Positions 1 to 13,482 of a stretch of DNA of 64,000 nucleotides are shown here, one piece after another. Under the pieces are notes generated by a model, which saw only the letters and a list, made by a program, of their open reading frames with translations, searched no databases and was not told the DNA's origin. Each line of letters starts with the position of its first letter. Positions within the stretch are counted from its first letter, which is position 1. The position numbers and the translations under genes were made by a program. Origin of the DNA: Ophiocordyceps camponoti-saundersi (nom. inval.) (taxonomy: Eukaryota > Ascomycota > Sordariomycetes > Hypocreales > Ophiocordycipitaceae); assembly GCA_003339415.1 (NCBI GenBank), contig PDHQ01000153.1:17855-81854 (forward strand). The letters are read 5' to 3'.

Positions 1-299
1 GTAAGCTTATTAGAGTTTAACTTTAAAGCGGGGCTTAAAGATATAAGGACTTATATAATACTTTTATTAGAAAGGTATATATTAGCGCTTTATAATATAA
101 AGCGCGTGCTACTTACGGTAACGCTTTATAAGGAGCTTTCTAATAGCTTTATACTAAGAAGATTATTTATTTAACTTAATTTAAGCCGCTATATTTACTA
201 TAAGCGCTATATAGCTATGCTACCTTAGTTAAGGGGGGTCCTCTAAGCCCCCTATTTACTATTTACTAGATTTAAACTAATTACTTTTTAAAAAAAGTT

Positions 300-1130
300 T
301 AGGAATATAATTATTATATTAAAATAATAAGTTATTAGTATTAATAAAACGTTTTAACGCCTAATTAGAATTATTTTTTATTATTATATTTTGAAAGTTA
401 TTTATTTAATAATTTACTTAACTTTTTTAATTTTATAATTTTTATATAATTATTTTATAAATATAATATTAATTATTTACTACTTTTTTAATTATACTAA
501 GCTTAATTAAATATTTATATACTAAGTATAAATTAATATATTTAATACTTTAAATAAACTTAATTTAAGTTTAAATTAGATTCTTATAAGTATTAATCTA
601 ATAAAAATATAAATATTAAAGCTACCTAATATTTTATATATTTTTAATATTAGCATAAATTATATTACCTTTTTATACTTAATAAAGACTTAATAAATAA
701 TATCCCTAAAAATAGTAAACTTCTCTTTACCTCTTATCTTTTATTAATATATAATAATATATCTAATTTAAAAAAATAAGTTAGTATTATTAGTAAATAG
801 TCTAATATTAAAAATATATTACTTTGTATTATTTAGCTATATAAAGATATTTTATAAGTTATAGTTTTAGTATTATTATTATTATAGCTATTTACTAAGC
901 TTTTTATATTTTTTTTATTTAAGAATTACCTTTATATAATAGTAAATAAGTTATAAACAGATTTAAGTTAGTAAATTAAAATAATATAAGCGCCTCGTAC
1001 TTGCTATTTTAAGTATTATTAAATAAAGTCTAGCGCGGAGTAGTATATAAGCTGAATCTTAATAGTTTAGCCTTTCTATTAAAAATAAATTAAAGTTAAA
1101 CTAATATTAATCTTATTAATAAGTAATTTA
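300..1130 (+). mobile_element. Fragment of LTR element family G
   Basis: This stretch aligns by eye with the internal region of the LTR element at 13,031-19,412 (approximately 13,560-14,400), for example around 540-900 against 13,810-14,160. It is more heavily mutated than that copy. No LTR is visible beside it, so it is a truncated or split copy. It abuts LINE X1 sequence at about 1,150. Bases 1-300 were not assigned. Confidence 0.6.
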
Positions 1131-4100
1131 ATAATAAGAATTTTATAATATTAGCTAATAATTATACCGCGTTTAGTAAGGAATAATAAAAGCTAGTAAT
1201 TTTTATTTTAAATTATATTTATAGCTATAATAGTTATAATTAGTCCTACGCTTTACGCGGTTAAATTAGTTTTTTATATATAATTAAAGTAATTTAAACT
1301 TAAAGCTAAGTAAGCGGTTAGTAAAATAAAAAGTAAAAGTATATTATTATATAGTAATTATTACGTGTTTATATTAAGGTTAGCGTTTTTATTCTCTTTT
1401 AGCTTTATAAAATAATAATATAAAGTTTAATTAGTAAAATCTCCTTAATAAAAGAAACTAATATATAAGTTATATTATAGATTAAGAGATATTAAGTACT
1501 TTAGTAAAGTTTTACTAATCTTATATTAAATATTATATAGTATTAAAAAAGGGCTTATTTTTAAAAATAAAAATAAAGTTAAGGAAAATATATAAGATTA
1601 TTTTATTATTATTATTATATAAGTATTATTTTAATATTACTTTAAGTATTTTATAAGCTTAGAGAAATAAATTAAATTTAGTATATTTAATTTTAAATTA
1701 TATAAATATTATATTAATAAACTTAAGGAGTTTTTTATATATATATAAAGCGGAGCTAGCTTTAAGTTATAATAGCTTATTTATAAAATAGCTATATAAT
1801 TACTTATATCTCTTTAACTTTCCCTTTTAAAAATATTAATAAAGGAGCTATTTATTATAAAATTAAGTATTAAAATTATATCGCTTACGCTTTACTGCTA
1901 GCTTAAGGCTAGTTTATATTATATAAAATTTCTCTAAATTTTAAAATATTTATTATCTTTTTAATAAGAGTATTTTTTATATTTATAAAATATCTACTTA
2001 GCTACCTTTTATATTATAATATAAATAAAGTTTAATATTTTAAAATATTATTAATAATAATAAATATATATTATCTAGTAAGTAAAATAAAAGTTAATAA
2101 AAATAAAGATATAACTTTTTATAACTTTAAATAATTAAGGTCCTTATTTATACTTAACGCTATAATATTATATAAACTTAATACTTTCTGCCTTTTAAAG
2201 TTTAACTCTGCTAAAAAAATAGCCTTAAATATAAAGTTATAAGACAGTCCGCCTCTTAATCTATTATTAGTACTAATAATACTTAATAGCAAAACTTAAA
2301 AACTTAACTAATCTTAATAATATTTATATATAAGTAAAAGTTAATATAATATAACTATTAACTTTAATAACTTATTTATTAATATTTTTTAAATTTTAAT
2401 AAATCTTATTTTAAAATCTATATATAAAAAACTTATTAAAATAGTTTTTATATAAGATTTTCGCTTTATATAAAGTATCCTTAATATAGTATTAATTAAG
2501 CTTTAGTAACGCTAATAAGCCTCCGAAAACTTATTTAGCTTACTTATTATTATCTCCCGCGCTATTTAGAAATTAGTTAAAGTTACCTTTTTTAAAGTAA
2601 TAAATAAGGAGTTAGACTCCTCCTTTAAAGTTTTAACTTAAGCTAGCGTAATTATAAACTCCGCCCCGAACTCTGCCTCTTTTATAGCCCTCCTTATATA
2701 CTTAGTTCTAGTAAAAATAAAAAGAGAGGTATTTATATTAGTAAAAGATATTTTAATAATTAATAAAGTTCTAGCGCTTATTTTTTAAAAAATTATTTAA
2801 AATATTAATAAGGCTATAAGCTACTTTATAATAATTATTATATACTAACTTTTTAATAAAAATCTTATTATTATTTTTAACTTAAAATATAAAGATTTTA
2901 TTTTAAAAAATAAGTAAATAGCTTAAGCTTTTAAAGTAAAAGCTAAGTATATATATTAAACTTATATTATTATTACTAAAAGTATTTAAGCCTTAATAGC
3001 TAATTATAATTATAATACGCTATTTAATATTATTAGAGATGTAAATAAAGTTAATATAATTTAGGTAAAAGTATTATAATTTTAATATATTACTAATATA
3101 TACGACTTGCGGACTTATTTTATTATAAGCTTAAGTAATATAAAAAATATAAATAAGCTTTATTTAAATAACGTAATTATAAATATAAAAATAATTTATT
3201 ATAAACTTTATAAAGATTTTATATACCTTAAGAAATATTATAAATATTTTTAATTTAATTATATTATTAAATATTATTAAAAGCCTTTTTAATATAAATA
3301 TTATATAGCTATTTTATATAATAGCGGAGAAGAAAACTACTTTATATAAAAAGGAGAAAAACTTTACTATTATATTTTATATAAAATATATACTTTATAT
3401 AGTTATAAGATTACTTAAAGTTTTAGAAATAATAAAGCTATACTAAGTTTAGCTTCCCTAATAAACTTTACTTTTTCTAATTATTATAGTTTACTTTACC
3501 TCTAGCCTTTACTTAGCGGTAAATTTATAAAAATAATAAAAGCTTTATTATAATCTTTTTAAGGAAGCAAGTATATTACGGATTTTTTAAAAATACGCCT
3601 TAGCGCTCTTTTTATAATATATTATTTACTTAAGTTTTCTTAAAAAGCTCTTAACTTAGTAATACTTATAAAAGCTATAAGCTACGTAATAAACTTTATA
3701 ACTTATAACTAACCTTATAATAATCCTAAATAAACTTTATATTAATAAACCTTACGCTATTAAAGTAATTATAAATAATTATTTTTAATACTTAGTTTTT
3801 ATAAAAATTATAACTTTATTATAAAATATATAAAAAATTAACCGCTTTATTTAGCTTACTTTATTTAGTAAGGAAAGCTATAATATTATTATTATATAAG
3901 AATTTTAGCTTAATATATATAATCGCCTTTTACTTTTAAAACTTACTTTTTATTACCTTATCTAAAATAAAAATAAAGCTTTTTTTATATATATAAATAA
4001 TATAAAATTAGTATTTAGAACCTTATTATAAGGCCTAACCTTATTAAAATATCCTTTTATAATTAACTTTAAATATTTATTATTTACTCCCCGCTACTTA

Positions 4101-5724
4101 AAATATATATAAGACTTTTTTACGCTTATTACCTCCTCCTCCCTTTTTATATTTCGCCTCCGCCTCCGCTCCGCTAGTTATCTTTAGTAATTTTAACGCT
4201 TATTACCCCTCCTAAGATTTTTATAAATATATTTTCCCTTATTTTATAAAGCTTCTTTTTACTTTTTATTAATTTTACTTTAAACTTTTTACCTTTTTTT
4301 ATAAAATTACTTAAAAGGTATATAAGTAAAGAATTAATATTATTAACTTAATTTAAAATATACTTAATTATTTTCTTATTTATTTTAGCTTAGATTTTAA
4401 TTTTTTTAGCTTTAACTATATTTTTTAATTTATATTTTTTATATTTTTTTCTTTTTTAAATTTTACTTTAATATTATGCTAAAAATATTTTAATTTTAAT
4501 ATTTTATAAGTAAAAATAAAAAATTAATTTTAATTTTCCGCTATTTAAGTAAAGTTTATAATAAATATTAAGAAATTAATAATATAGCTATATAAATAAC
4601 TAAGTATTATAACTAGCTTAATAATTTTAAAATTATTTTAATAATATAATTTTTACTTATATTTATAATAAATTTTAAAAATTATTTTTATAATTTTAAA
4701 TATAAAATATATTAAGCGGTATTAATAAATATAGCTAAACTCTAATTATTAATAAATATACTTAAATATTATAATAAAATAAAAGTTATTTATTAGGAAA
4801 AAAAAAATAATTAGAAATAATTTCTTATTTTTATAAGTAATAACTTTAATATTATATAGTTTATAGCTTAATAGATAAGATTTTATAGCTAAGCTTCTCC
4901 GAAACTTATATATACTTTTTCTTTTTAATAAAATATAAACTTTACTTTTTAATTATTTTTCTCTAAAAAGTTAAAGCTCCTAGCTTATAAGTTCTTTCCC
5001 TATTCCTTAAAAAATACTTTATACTTTCTTATCTCTAACCCCTTTCCCTTAATAAATATTCTCTTTTAAGTTATTAAAAATAAAGTCTACTTTACTTTTT
5101 TTAATATTATATTATAGAAATTTGCTAAGCTTAATAATATCCTTATTAGCTTCTTAAAAAGTTATAAATAACTTTTTATAATAATCTTAACTAAGCTTTT
5201 TAAGGATATATTACTTATAAATATTTCTTTATTTAATATTAAACTTTTAATATTATAGTTTTTTAGAAAATAAATAAAAGCTTAGAGGTTTATTAAACTT
5301 TAAGCGGCTATTATTTTATCTCCCCTTTTAATATTATAAATAAGATTTTTAAAATTATAATTATAAAGAGAATATCTTATATAGCGGAGTTTATAAAAGT
5401 TTTATTTTAAAGTTAGATAAGTAACTAGCTTAATTAATTTATTAATAATATTTTACTTTTTTTAATAAAGTTTATTTATATTATTTAAAGCTTTTAAGGT
5501 TTTATTTTCTCTTTAATATTAAATATAATAAGCGCTTTTAATTATATCTTATATTCTAAGCTAATAAAAATCCTCGATTTCCTTAGCTTTTTTAGATAAA
5601 TTATAACTTTCCTCCGCTCTTACTTTTTTAATTATACCTTCCGCTTAAAAGTTAATAATAAACTATTAAACCTTTTCCTTATACTTACTAAAGTCTCTTA
5701 AGGCTCCCTACTCTCTTTAATATT

Positions 5725-6168
5725 ATATATCTTATATATCTTATATATCTTATATATCTTATATATCTTATATATCTTATATATCTTATATATCTTATAT
5801 ATCTTATATATCTTATATATCTTATATATCTTATATATCTTATATATCTTATATATTTTATATATCTTATATATCTTATATATCTTATATATCTTATATA
5901 TCTTATATATCTTATATATCTTATATATCTTATATATCTTATATATCTTATATATCTTATATATCTTATATATCTTATATATCTTATATATTTTATATAT
6001 CTTATATATCTTATATATCTTATATATCTTATATATCTTATATATCTTATATATCTTATATATCTTATATATCTTATATATCTTATATATCTTATATATC
6101 TTATATATCTTATATATCTTATATATCTTATATATTTTATATATTTTATATATCTTATATATCTTATC
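5725..6168. repeat. 9-bp minisatellite, unit CTTATATAT
   Basis: Nearly perfect tandem copies of a 9-bp unit, about 48 in all, with occasional C-to-T variants that give TTTTATATAT. The tract lies within Z1. At the equivalent place in Z2 (about 32,040-32,055) only one or two units are present, so the array expanded in this copy. Confidence 0.95.
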
Positions 6169-7679
6169 TTTTTATAAGCGTTTAAAATAAGTAACTAATA
6201 TACTTACTATTAGATTTATAGATAATATTAATATTTTTAATATTAAATATACCTTTACTTAAGTCTGCTACTAGCTTAAATAAGCTTAAAGTATTTATTA
6301 TAATTATAATAATAAAATATAAAATAACCTTTTAACTATTTAAAAATAAGCTTTTTTATTTTATAAAAGCTTATTTTACTAATATAACTCCGCTAATCTT
6401 TATATAATAAGATTATTATATAATTAATATAAGAAATATATATATTTAAGGTTTAAATTTATTATAAACTTTAATAAAAGCCTTACTATTACCGCTTTAT
6501 AAAAAAGCTTAATTACTAATAGCTAGCTTTAATTAAGCTTCTATTATTTACTTAAGGCTTTTTATTCCTCTAAGTAAAGGAAATTTATACTAAAGTTATT
6601 AAGTTTATAATTACTTTTAGCATTATAATTTACTTTACTTTAACCCTGCTTAGTAAAAAACTTAAAAGCCTTATCTTATAATAGCTAGCTATAACTTAGT
6701 TTAAATATTTTTATATTATTTTTAAAATATACTAAATTACCCCTTCTTATTATTCTAAGTTTAAAACTTTTATTTTTTTTATTAATATTAAATTATCTTA
6801 CTATATTATTTATAGCTACTAACTTTTTATATTAAAAAAATTATAGCTTATATCCGCTCCGCCTTTAAAAAATTACTATATATTTTTACTAATAATATAA
6901 AAGTTAGCCCCGCCTTACTTACGCTACCCTCGAATCCCTCTAATCTTTTTTTACCGCTTAAGTGTAGATTTTAAATATCTCCTACTAGTTTTCTAAAACT
7001 TTAAAAGCTTATTTTTACGAAAAGTAATAGCTTTGCTAAAACTTTAAAAAGGAAAGGCTTTAAAAGTATAGCTAATCCTCCGGATATCTTATTAATAAAC
7101 CGCCCTAATTAAAACTTAGTAATACTTTATAAATTTATTAAAGCTTTCTAAAATTCTTTAATAACGCCCTAACTTAGCTTTATAATAATAAAATTAGCTT
7201 TAATAAGTTTTTTTATATTTATAATATTCTTATAATTATAACCTCTTATTACTTTTATAATAATAAAAAAGATAAGATAGTAGCTTACTTTACTTTATAT
7301 TATAAACTTATTATATATAAAAAAACGCTTTTATTTATATTTTTTATAAGTTTAATTTAAAATTATAAGAATATTAATAAGGCTTTTAGTTATAAAGCTA
7401 TTATAAGCTTTTTTATATTATAATTTATCCGCTTATAATACTTTTATTAATTTAACCTCTTTATATTACTTTATAATACTTAAAAATATTAAAATGCTTA
7501 AATATAAAGTTTAGGCGTAAGGGATAATTTTTAGTATTTTTATTATATAATTATTATTATTTATTTACCTTATACCCTGCTTTTACCTTTACTCCCCGCT
7601 TTACTTAGCTAAGAAGAAAAAAAGGAAAGGAAAATAAAGGTAAAAAAGAAAAAAATATAGCCCCCCCCTCTAATTACTA

Positions 7680-7860
7680 ATAAATAAGAAAGCGGCTACC
7701 TTACTACTCTGCCCTACCCCCCCTCGGACTTTCTTTCCTCCGCCCCGCGCTATACCGCCTCGCCTCGCACCGCTCTATACCGCCCCGCACCGCCTTATAC
7801 CGCCCCGCGCTACGCTATACCGCCCCGCTCCTTCCGCCCTATACCTTATAAACTTTCCTT
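7680..7860. repeat. GC-rich imperfect repeats at the right end of Z1
   Basis: A CpG-rich patch with several copies of a core like TACCGCCCCGC spaced by about 20-25 bp. Z2 has the same patch at about 35,940-36,055, so it belongs to the element. As Z appears to be coded on the minus strand, this could be its 5' untranslated region or promoter, which is inference only. The patch kept its C and G because it contains very few CpA or TpG sites. Confidence 0.6.
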
Positions 7861-9089
7861 TCTCTATACTCCCCTTCTTATTTTATTTTCTTATATTATT
7901 TAAGATTACCCTTAGGTAATAAGCTTATTATATAATATTATTATTAGCTATTATTATACTTTTATATAAGTATATAGTAAGCTTTTTTTTATAATTAAAA
8001 GATTTTATTTTATTTTAAGGGATTTTTCTTACTTAATATATTATAAAAGCTTAAGATATTATTAAAGCTTTTACTATATAAATAATAATAATAAGAATAA
8101 AATAAAAGTTAAGAGGTAAGATAAAAGTTTTAGCTTTAATATAATAAATAAAGGTAGCTTTATAAGCTTTAATAATAACTTTTAAAAGTATTTAAATTAC
8201 TTTATAATTAAGGCTTTTATAATAAGAAAATATAGCTTCCCTTTTAGCTATATTAATAAGGTAAACTAAGTTATATTAAATATAATAGCTGATTTAATAG
8301 CTTTAATATAAATTTCTTTTATTTTTAATAAAATATAGCTTTATGTTAAAATTATAATTTTTATAAGAGTTAAGTATTAGCGCTTAAGCTTAGTAATAAG
8401 TTTTAAAAGGTAAGATTTATAATATAGCTTATAATATAGCTAAACTTTTAAAAATTATACTTTTTATATTAGCTATATTATTATAGCTTTAAGCTAAAGC
8501 TTAGTTATATCCGCTATTTTTATTTTTATAAAATATATTAATTTATTTTTAGCTAGCTATAAGGTTATTTTATATTCTAAAGCTTATTATTTATAAATTT
8601 ATTATATACGCTTAAGTTAAAATAATATATACCTAAGCTTTATTATATTTAATATTAAGGATATTAATATTATTTATAAATCTTATTATAAAAGGTTTTA
8701 ATATTAAGTTTAAATATTAATATAATAAGGATATATATAGAAAAAAAAACTAATAATATAAAAAACTTTTAAGAGACTTTTACTAAATTTAAAAAATATT
8801 ACTTAGTTTATAATAAAACTTAAGTTTTAAAATATAGTTTATAAGGTATAATTAAATAAATACTATAACTTATTTAAAAAAGCTAAGGTAATTTATAATA
8901 ATAATTAACTTATTATAAAAAATATAATTAAAAGCTTTAGTAAAGTTTAGTAAAAAAAGTAAAGTAATATTATTTTAGTTTTTAATTATCTTAATTATTT
9001 TAATAAATATAAAGATTATTATATTAGTAAGGCGCTATAATTTATTACTTATCTAACTAATAAAGAGAACCTAAGCCTCTTTTATTATA

Positions 9090-10067
9090 TAATAATAATA
9101 ATAATATTTTATTAATATACAAATATACCTTATATAGCTTAAAACTATTCTATATATATTCTAAAAGGGGGAAAAACCGGAAAGTTTAAAATAAAACCCT
9201 TCCTTTAAATATTACCTTAGCTTTAAGTTAAACCCCGCTTATACCTAGCACTTTATATATTTAATAAGTTAAGTATTAATTAGTAATTAGGAAGCTAATA
9301 TTTTCCCTAAAATAGACTTTGCGGTAGTAAAAATATATATAAACTAAGTTTAATATAAAGTTTATATAGCTTACTTATTCTCCTAGCTATTATTATTACT
9401 ATAAACTAAATCCTTATATTTAATTAAAATAGCCTTAATAATCTAATTAATTAAAGCTTTATTAATATAGCTTAGGAATATATAGAAATTCTATTATCTT
9501 ATAATAAACCTTATAATAGCTAATCTTAAAAAATAGCTAGATTATTATAATAAAGCTATAAATAAATATAAAGTTAAAGTTAAAAGAGGAGGTATTATTA
9601 TATTCGCTTTTTAGCGTTTCCGCCCTAGCTATTATTAGTTTCTAGTAAGCGCTAAAAAAAGGGGCGATATATATAAAGTTTTAGTTTATAAACCTCTAAA
9701 GTTAAGCAATATATATATTCTTCGCCTAATCTTATATTACTCTTATTTTAAAATAAAATTAACTTTACTTAAGGTAAAGTTTTTAATAAAAATAATAATA
9801 ATATAATCTTTTCTTATAAGCTATAAAATAAGTAAACTTACTTTTTATATATAAAATAACTAAATATTTATTATATTATAGCTTTATTATATAATATTTA
9901 ATAATATATTTAAATTAATAATACTTACCTTTTTAAAATTACTTTAAGCGTAGCTTACTATTATTATAAGGTACTAAGAAAAGCGGAATCTGCTTATAAT
10001 ATAAAAATAAGAAATTTATATTTATATTATTATAAGCGTAAAGTTTATAAAATATATAAAAGTTATT
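9090..10067 (-). mobile_element. Element Y1, internally deleted copy
   Basis: Homologous to Y2 in inverse orientation: 9,140-9,800 pairs with about 11,680-12,300. It is about 1 kb shorter, and its right terminal part (about 9,940-10,060) matches the far end of Y3. It lies inside LINE X1, flanked by TTTTATTATA at 9,080-9,089 and 10,068-10,077, a probable 10-bp target duplication. The left end has an (AAT)n tail, consistent with the 3' end on the minus strand. Confidence 0.6.
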
Positions 10068-10497
10068 TTTTATTATAAATATAATTTTCCTAGCTATAAT
10101 TATTTTTAAAAAATTTTTTATTATATTAAAAAAGTAAAATTAGCTTATATTTACTTAAGGTATAATATATAGCTAGTAGTTTATTTACTTTTTTAATAAT
10201 TATAATATTAAAGATTTTAAATTATAATAATAAATAGCTATTATTAATATAGTTTTAGAAGATTTTTTAAAAAACTTAAATAAGGAGGGGTTTACATTTT
10301 TTTAAAAAACTAACTAAAATCTTATTTAAGCTAGCTAATTTTTAAAAAGTAATTAAGAAAAGAGTAAAGTAAATATTTTTAATAATAAGAATATACTTAA
10401 TATAAAAAAAGGATTATTTAAAGTAAATAAAAAAGCTAAATTAATAAAAGCTAGGAAAAATTATTAGCTAAATAAAATTATTTTATTAAAGAAAATT

Positions 10498-12352
10498 AAA
10501 AATTTTTATATATTTTATAAACTTTATACTTATAGTAATATAAATATAAACTTTTTATTTTTATATTATAAGTAGATTTTACTCCTTTTATTACTTTATA
10601 ATAATAGTAAGCTACGCTTAGAGTAACTCCTAGAGGGAGGGTAACGCTATATAAGGAAATTATAACCGCGAAATCTTTTTACTTAAAATATAGCTTTACT
10701 CCAAATTATAATAATTTTAAACTTAAAAGTTTATTATATTTATTACTTTATTAAAAGCTAAGGTAAATATTAATAAGATTATTTTAAGAGATATTTTTAT
10801 TTTTATATAAATAATTATTAAATAAGGAGCGGAGTTTAAAAAGGTTTAAAAAGGCGCTTTTTTTATTTTAACTTTATTAGTTAATAGTATTTTCTTAGCT
10901 ATTATAGCTATAATTTCCTTTTTTTATAGCTTTAAGGGGAGCGGTACTTTTTTAATATAAGCTATAATTATAGCTAAAATATTAAAAAAGATTATTAAAA
11001 ATTAAATTTCTAAGTAATATAAATAATAGCTTATAATTTACTTTAATTCTATTATTACTTTATTTTAAGTTTAAAGCGTTAAAATAATTATAATAAGTAT
11101 TAATTATAAATTTTATATATAACGCTAAGCTTTTATAATAAAGAGATTAATTAATAGTAGTATTATAGTAATATTCTAAGATATTATTTATAAGCTTTAA
11201 TTTAATTTAAAGTAGCTTTATATTATTTTAAAAAAAAGGTATATTTAATTAGTAAAAATTATACTTTTATTATAAAAAAAGTATTAGCGCGGGCCTTATA
11301 ATAAAGTAATAAGAAAGCTTTTTAGAAAAAAATTAAGTTTTTAAATAAAATCTTAATAATATAATTATATATAAAAAAAATAATTTAAGAATTTAATAAA
11401 GTTCCTTAATAATTATTATTAATAGTATAGTAAATATAAATTAAATTTATAATAAAAATATAAAAATATAAATAAATATTTTTAATATTAAATTATATAT
11501 ATTAAAAGTCTAACCTTAGTAATATTTTTAATATTATTAATATAAATATATTACTAAATATTATATAATAAAGCTATAATATAATAAATATTTTACTACT
11601 TTATATATAAAAAGTAAAATTACTTACCTTATAGCTTATATAAAAAAACTATATTATTACTTTTTCTATTAAAAATCTTACTTTAAGTAAAATTAACTTT
11701 ACCTTAAGATAAGAGTAATATAAGATTAGGTAAAAGATATATATACTTCTTAAGCTTAAAAGTTTATAAATTAGAGTTTTATATATACCGCCCTTACTCC
11801 CCTTTTAATATTAACTAGAGTTTAATAATAGCTAGGGCGGAAACGTTAAAAAGTAAATATAATAATATTTTCCTTAACCCCTTTTTTAAATTAGCTATAG
11901 CTTTATTATAATAATTTAGCTATTTTTCGGAATAAGCTATTATAAGGTTTATTATAAAATAATAAAACTTTAATATATTTCTAAGCTATATTATTATAGC
12001 TATAATTAATTAAATTATTAAAGCTATTTTAATTAAATATAAGGACTTAGTTTATAGCGATAATAATAACTAGGAGAATAAATAGCTATATAAATTTTAT
12101 ACTAGACTTAGTTTACGCGTATTTTTATTATTATAAGCTCCGCTTTAGGGGAAATATTAGCTTTTAGATTATTAATTATTACTTAACTTATTAAATATAT
12201 AAAATATTAAGTATAGGCGGGGTTTAACCTTAAGCTAAGGTAATACTTAAGGGGTAAGTTTTACCTTAAGTTTTCTAGTTTTTCCCCTTTTTAGAATATA
12301 TATAAGATAGTTCTAAGCTATATTAAGCACGCTAGTATATATTATATATATA
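10498..12352 (+). mobile_element. Element Y2, full-length copy of about 1.85 kb
   Basis: A second Y copy, opposite in orientation to Y1, inserted in LINE X1; the LINE resumes at about 12,353. Edges are approximate, with similar A-rich flanks (AAGAAAATTA left, GAGAAAATAATTA right) suggesting a target duplication. The 3' part has GGGGTAAGTTTTACC (12,251-12,265) and TAGTTTTTCCCC (12,276-12,287), then a TA-rich tail. This motif pair recurs near the tailed ends of W and LINE X2. No coding frame was recognised. Y1 and Y2 together form long inverted repeats, but they are separate insertions. Confidence 0.58.
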
Positions 12353-13030
12353 TATTAGAGAAAATAATTATTAATATTAATTTTAAGTATTTTTAAAATA
12401 TAAAAATATATATTAGCTTTAATATAGCTTAGCTTTATAGCTAAGCTTAATATTTTATAATTTAAAAAGTTAATAAGTTTATAAAAATATTATTAAGGAA
12501 ATTATACTAAGTATTATAATATACTGCGCTAATTATTAATTTTTATATTTTTATTACTTTTAGTAGTTTTATTAATAAAAGTTAATAAAATTAATATACT
12601 AGTAACGCTAAGCTTTTTTTATAACTACTATATATATATATATTATATTATTTTAATAACTTATATAAGTATTTATATATATAATCGTTTAATAAAGAGG
12701 AAAAACCAGAGTGCTTTAAGGGAAAACCCCTTACTTAATATATTCGGCTAGCTTATAAGCTAGAGTCGTTATATAAAGAGGCTAAATTAATATAATTTAT
12801 CCGAAGTTACGCCGGTCTTAAGCGCGTTATACTTATACTTCTTATTACGCGTCTTATCTAAGTTCTAAGTAAATCTAGTACGTATATCGGTAAATATTAA
12901 AGCGAAGATAAGCTTGCTTTATAATTATACTTTATTACTAGGTTATATATAATCGCTATTAAAAAATCCCCTAGTCCCTTAATAACCCACGTTATCGTAG
13001 CCCCCTAACTATACTTACCGTAAACCTAGC

Positions 13031-13482
13031 TATTAGTTAGCCTTTGTAATGCGCATATAGGAGTTAATAGCGATTACTAGTACTAAAGGTATAATTCTTC
13101 TAGTTTATAATATTCGTCTATATCTTCTCTAAAAACGAAGGGAATTCTACGTTTACTTATATATAAAATATCCTTATATATACTCTCTTCTTCTATACTC
13201 GATATTAAATCGAGTATAATCTAATCTCTTTTTCTATACTTAATATTAGATTAAGTATAATCTAATCTTTTCCCGAAACTAATCTAATATTAACTAGGAG
13301 TTTATTAAAGCTCTTATCTAAAATACTATAATAAAAATATAATCGAAACTTACCTTACTTTTTATTACCTAAGTCTTTTTAATATATCTTATATAATATA
13401 CCCCTTTTCCCCCTATCCTAAGTATATATAGATCTTATTTTATACCTATATAGATTTTAGTTATTCTTATATAAATTTAATA
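13031..13482 (+). repeat. 5' LTR of element G1
   Basis: 452 bp, beginning TATTAGTTAGCC and ending ATTTAATA, which fits an original TG...CA pair after RIP. It aligns along its length with 18,961-19,412. It contains short repeated blocks with the core TATACTYRATATTARATY. Confidence 0.85.

Larger units (their letters stand above)
2098..8097 (-). mobile_element. Element Z1, 6.0-kb insertion in LINE X1
   Basis: The insertion is bounded by a perfect 15-bp direct repeat TAAAATAAAAGTTAA at 2,083-2,097 and 8,098-8,112. The uninterrupted LINE X2 has the single empty site at 46,949-46,963. From about 3,108 rightward it aligns with Z2 (29,408-36,290); the first kilobase has no counterpart there. Minus-strand frames are the most open by eye, so the coding direction is probably minus, but I do not recognise the protein. 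No terminal inverted repeats are visible, and the right end carries an (AAT)n-like run at about 8,080-8,097. A retroposed element is possible; the class is unknown. Confidence 0.65.

Noticed and set aside
5725..6168. CRISPR-like array
   Set aside because: The 9-bp unit is contiguous without spacers and the host is a fungus; it is a minisatellite.
9090..12352. One DNA transposon with about 690-bp terminal inverted repeats
   Set aside because: The middle segment 10,068-10,497 matches LINE X, so the two arms are separate, opposed Y insertions with their own flanking repeats.
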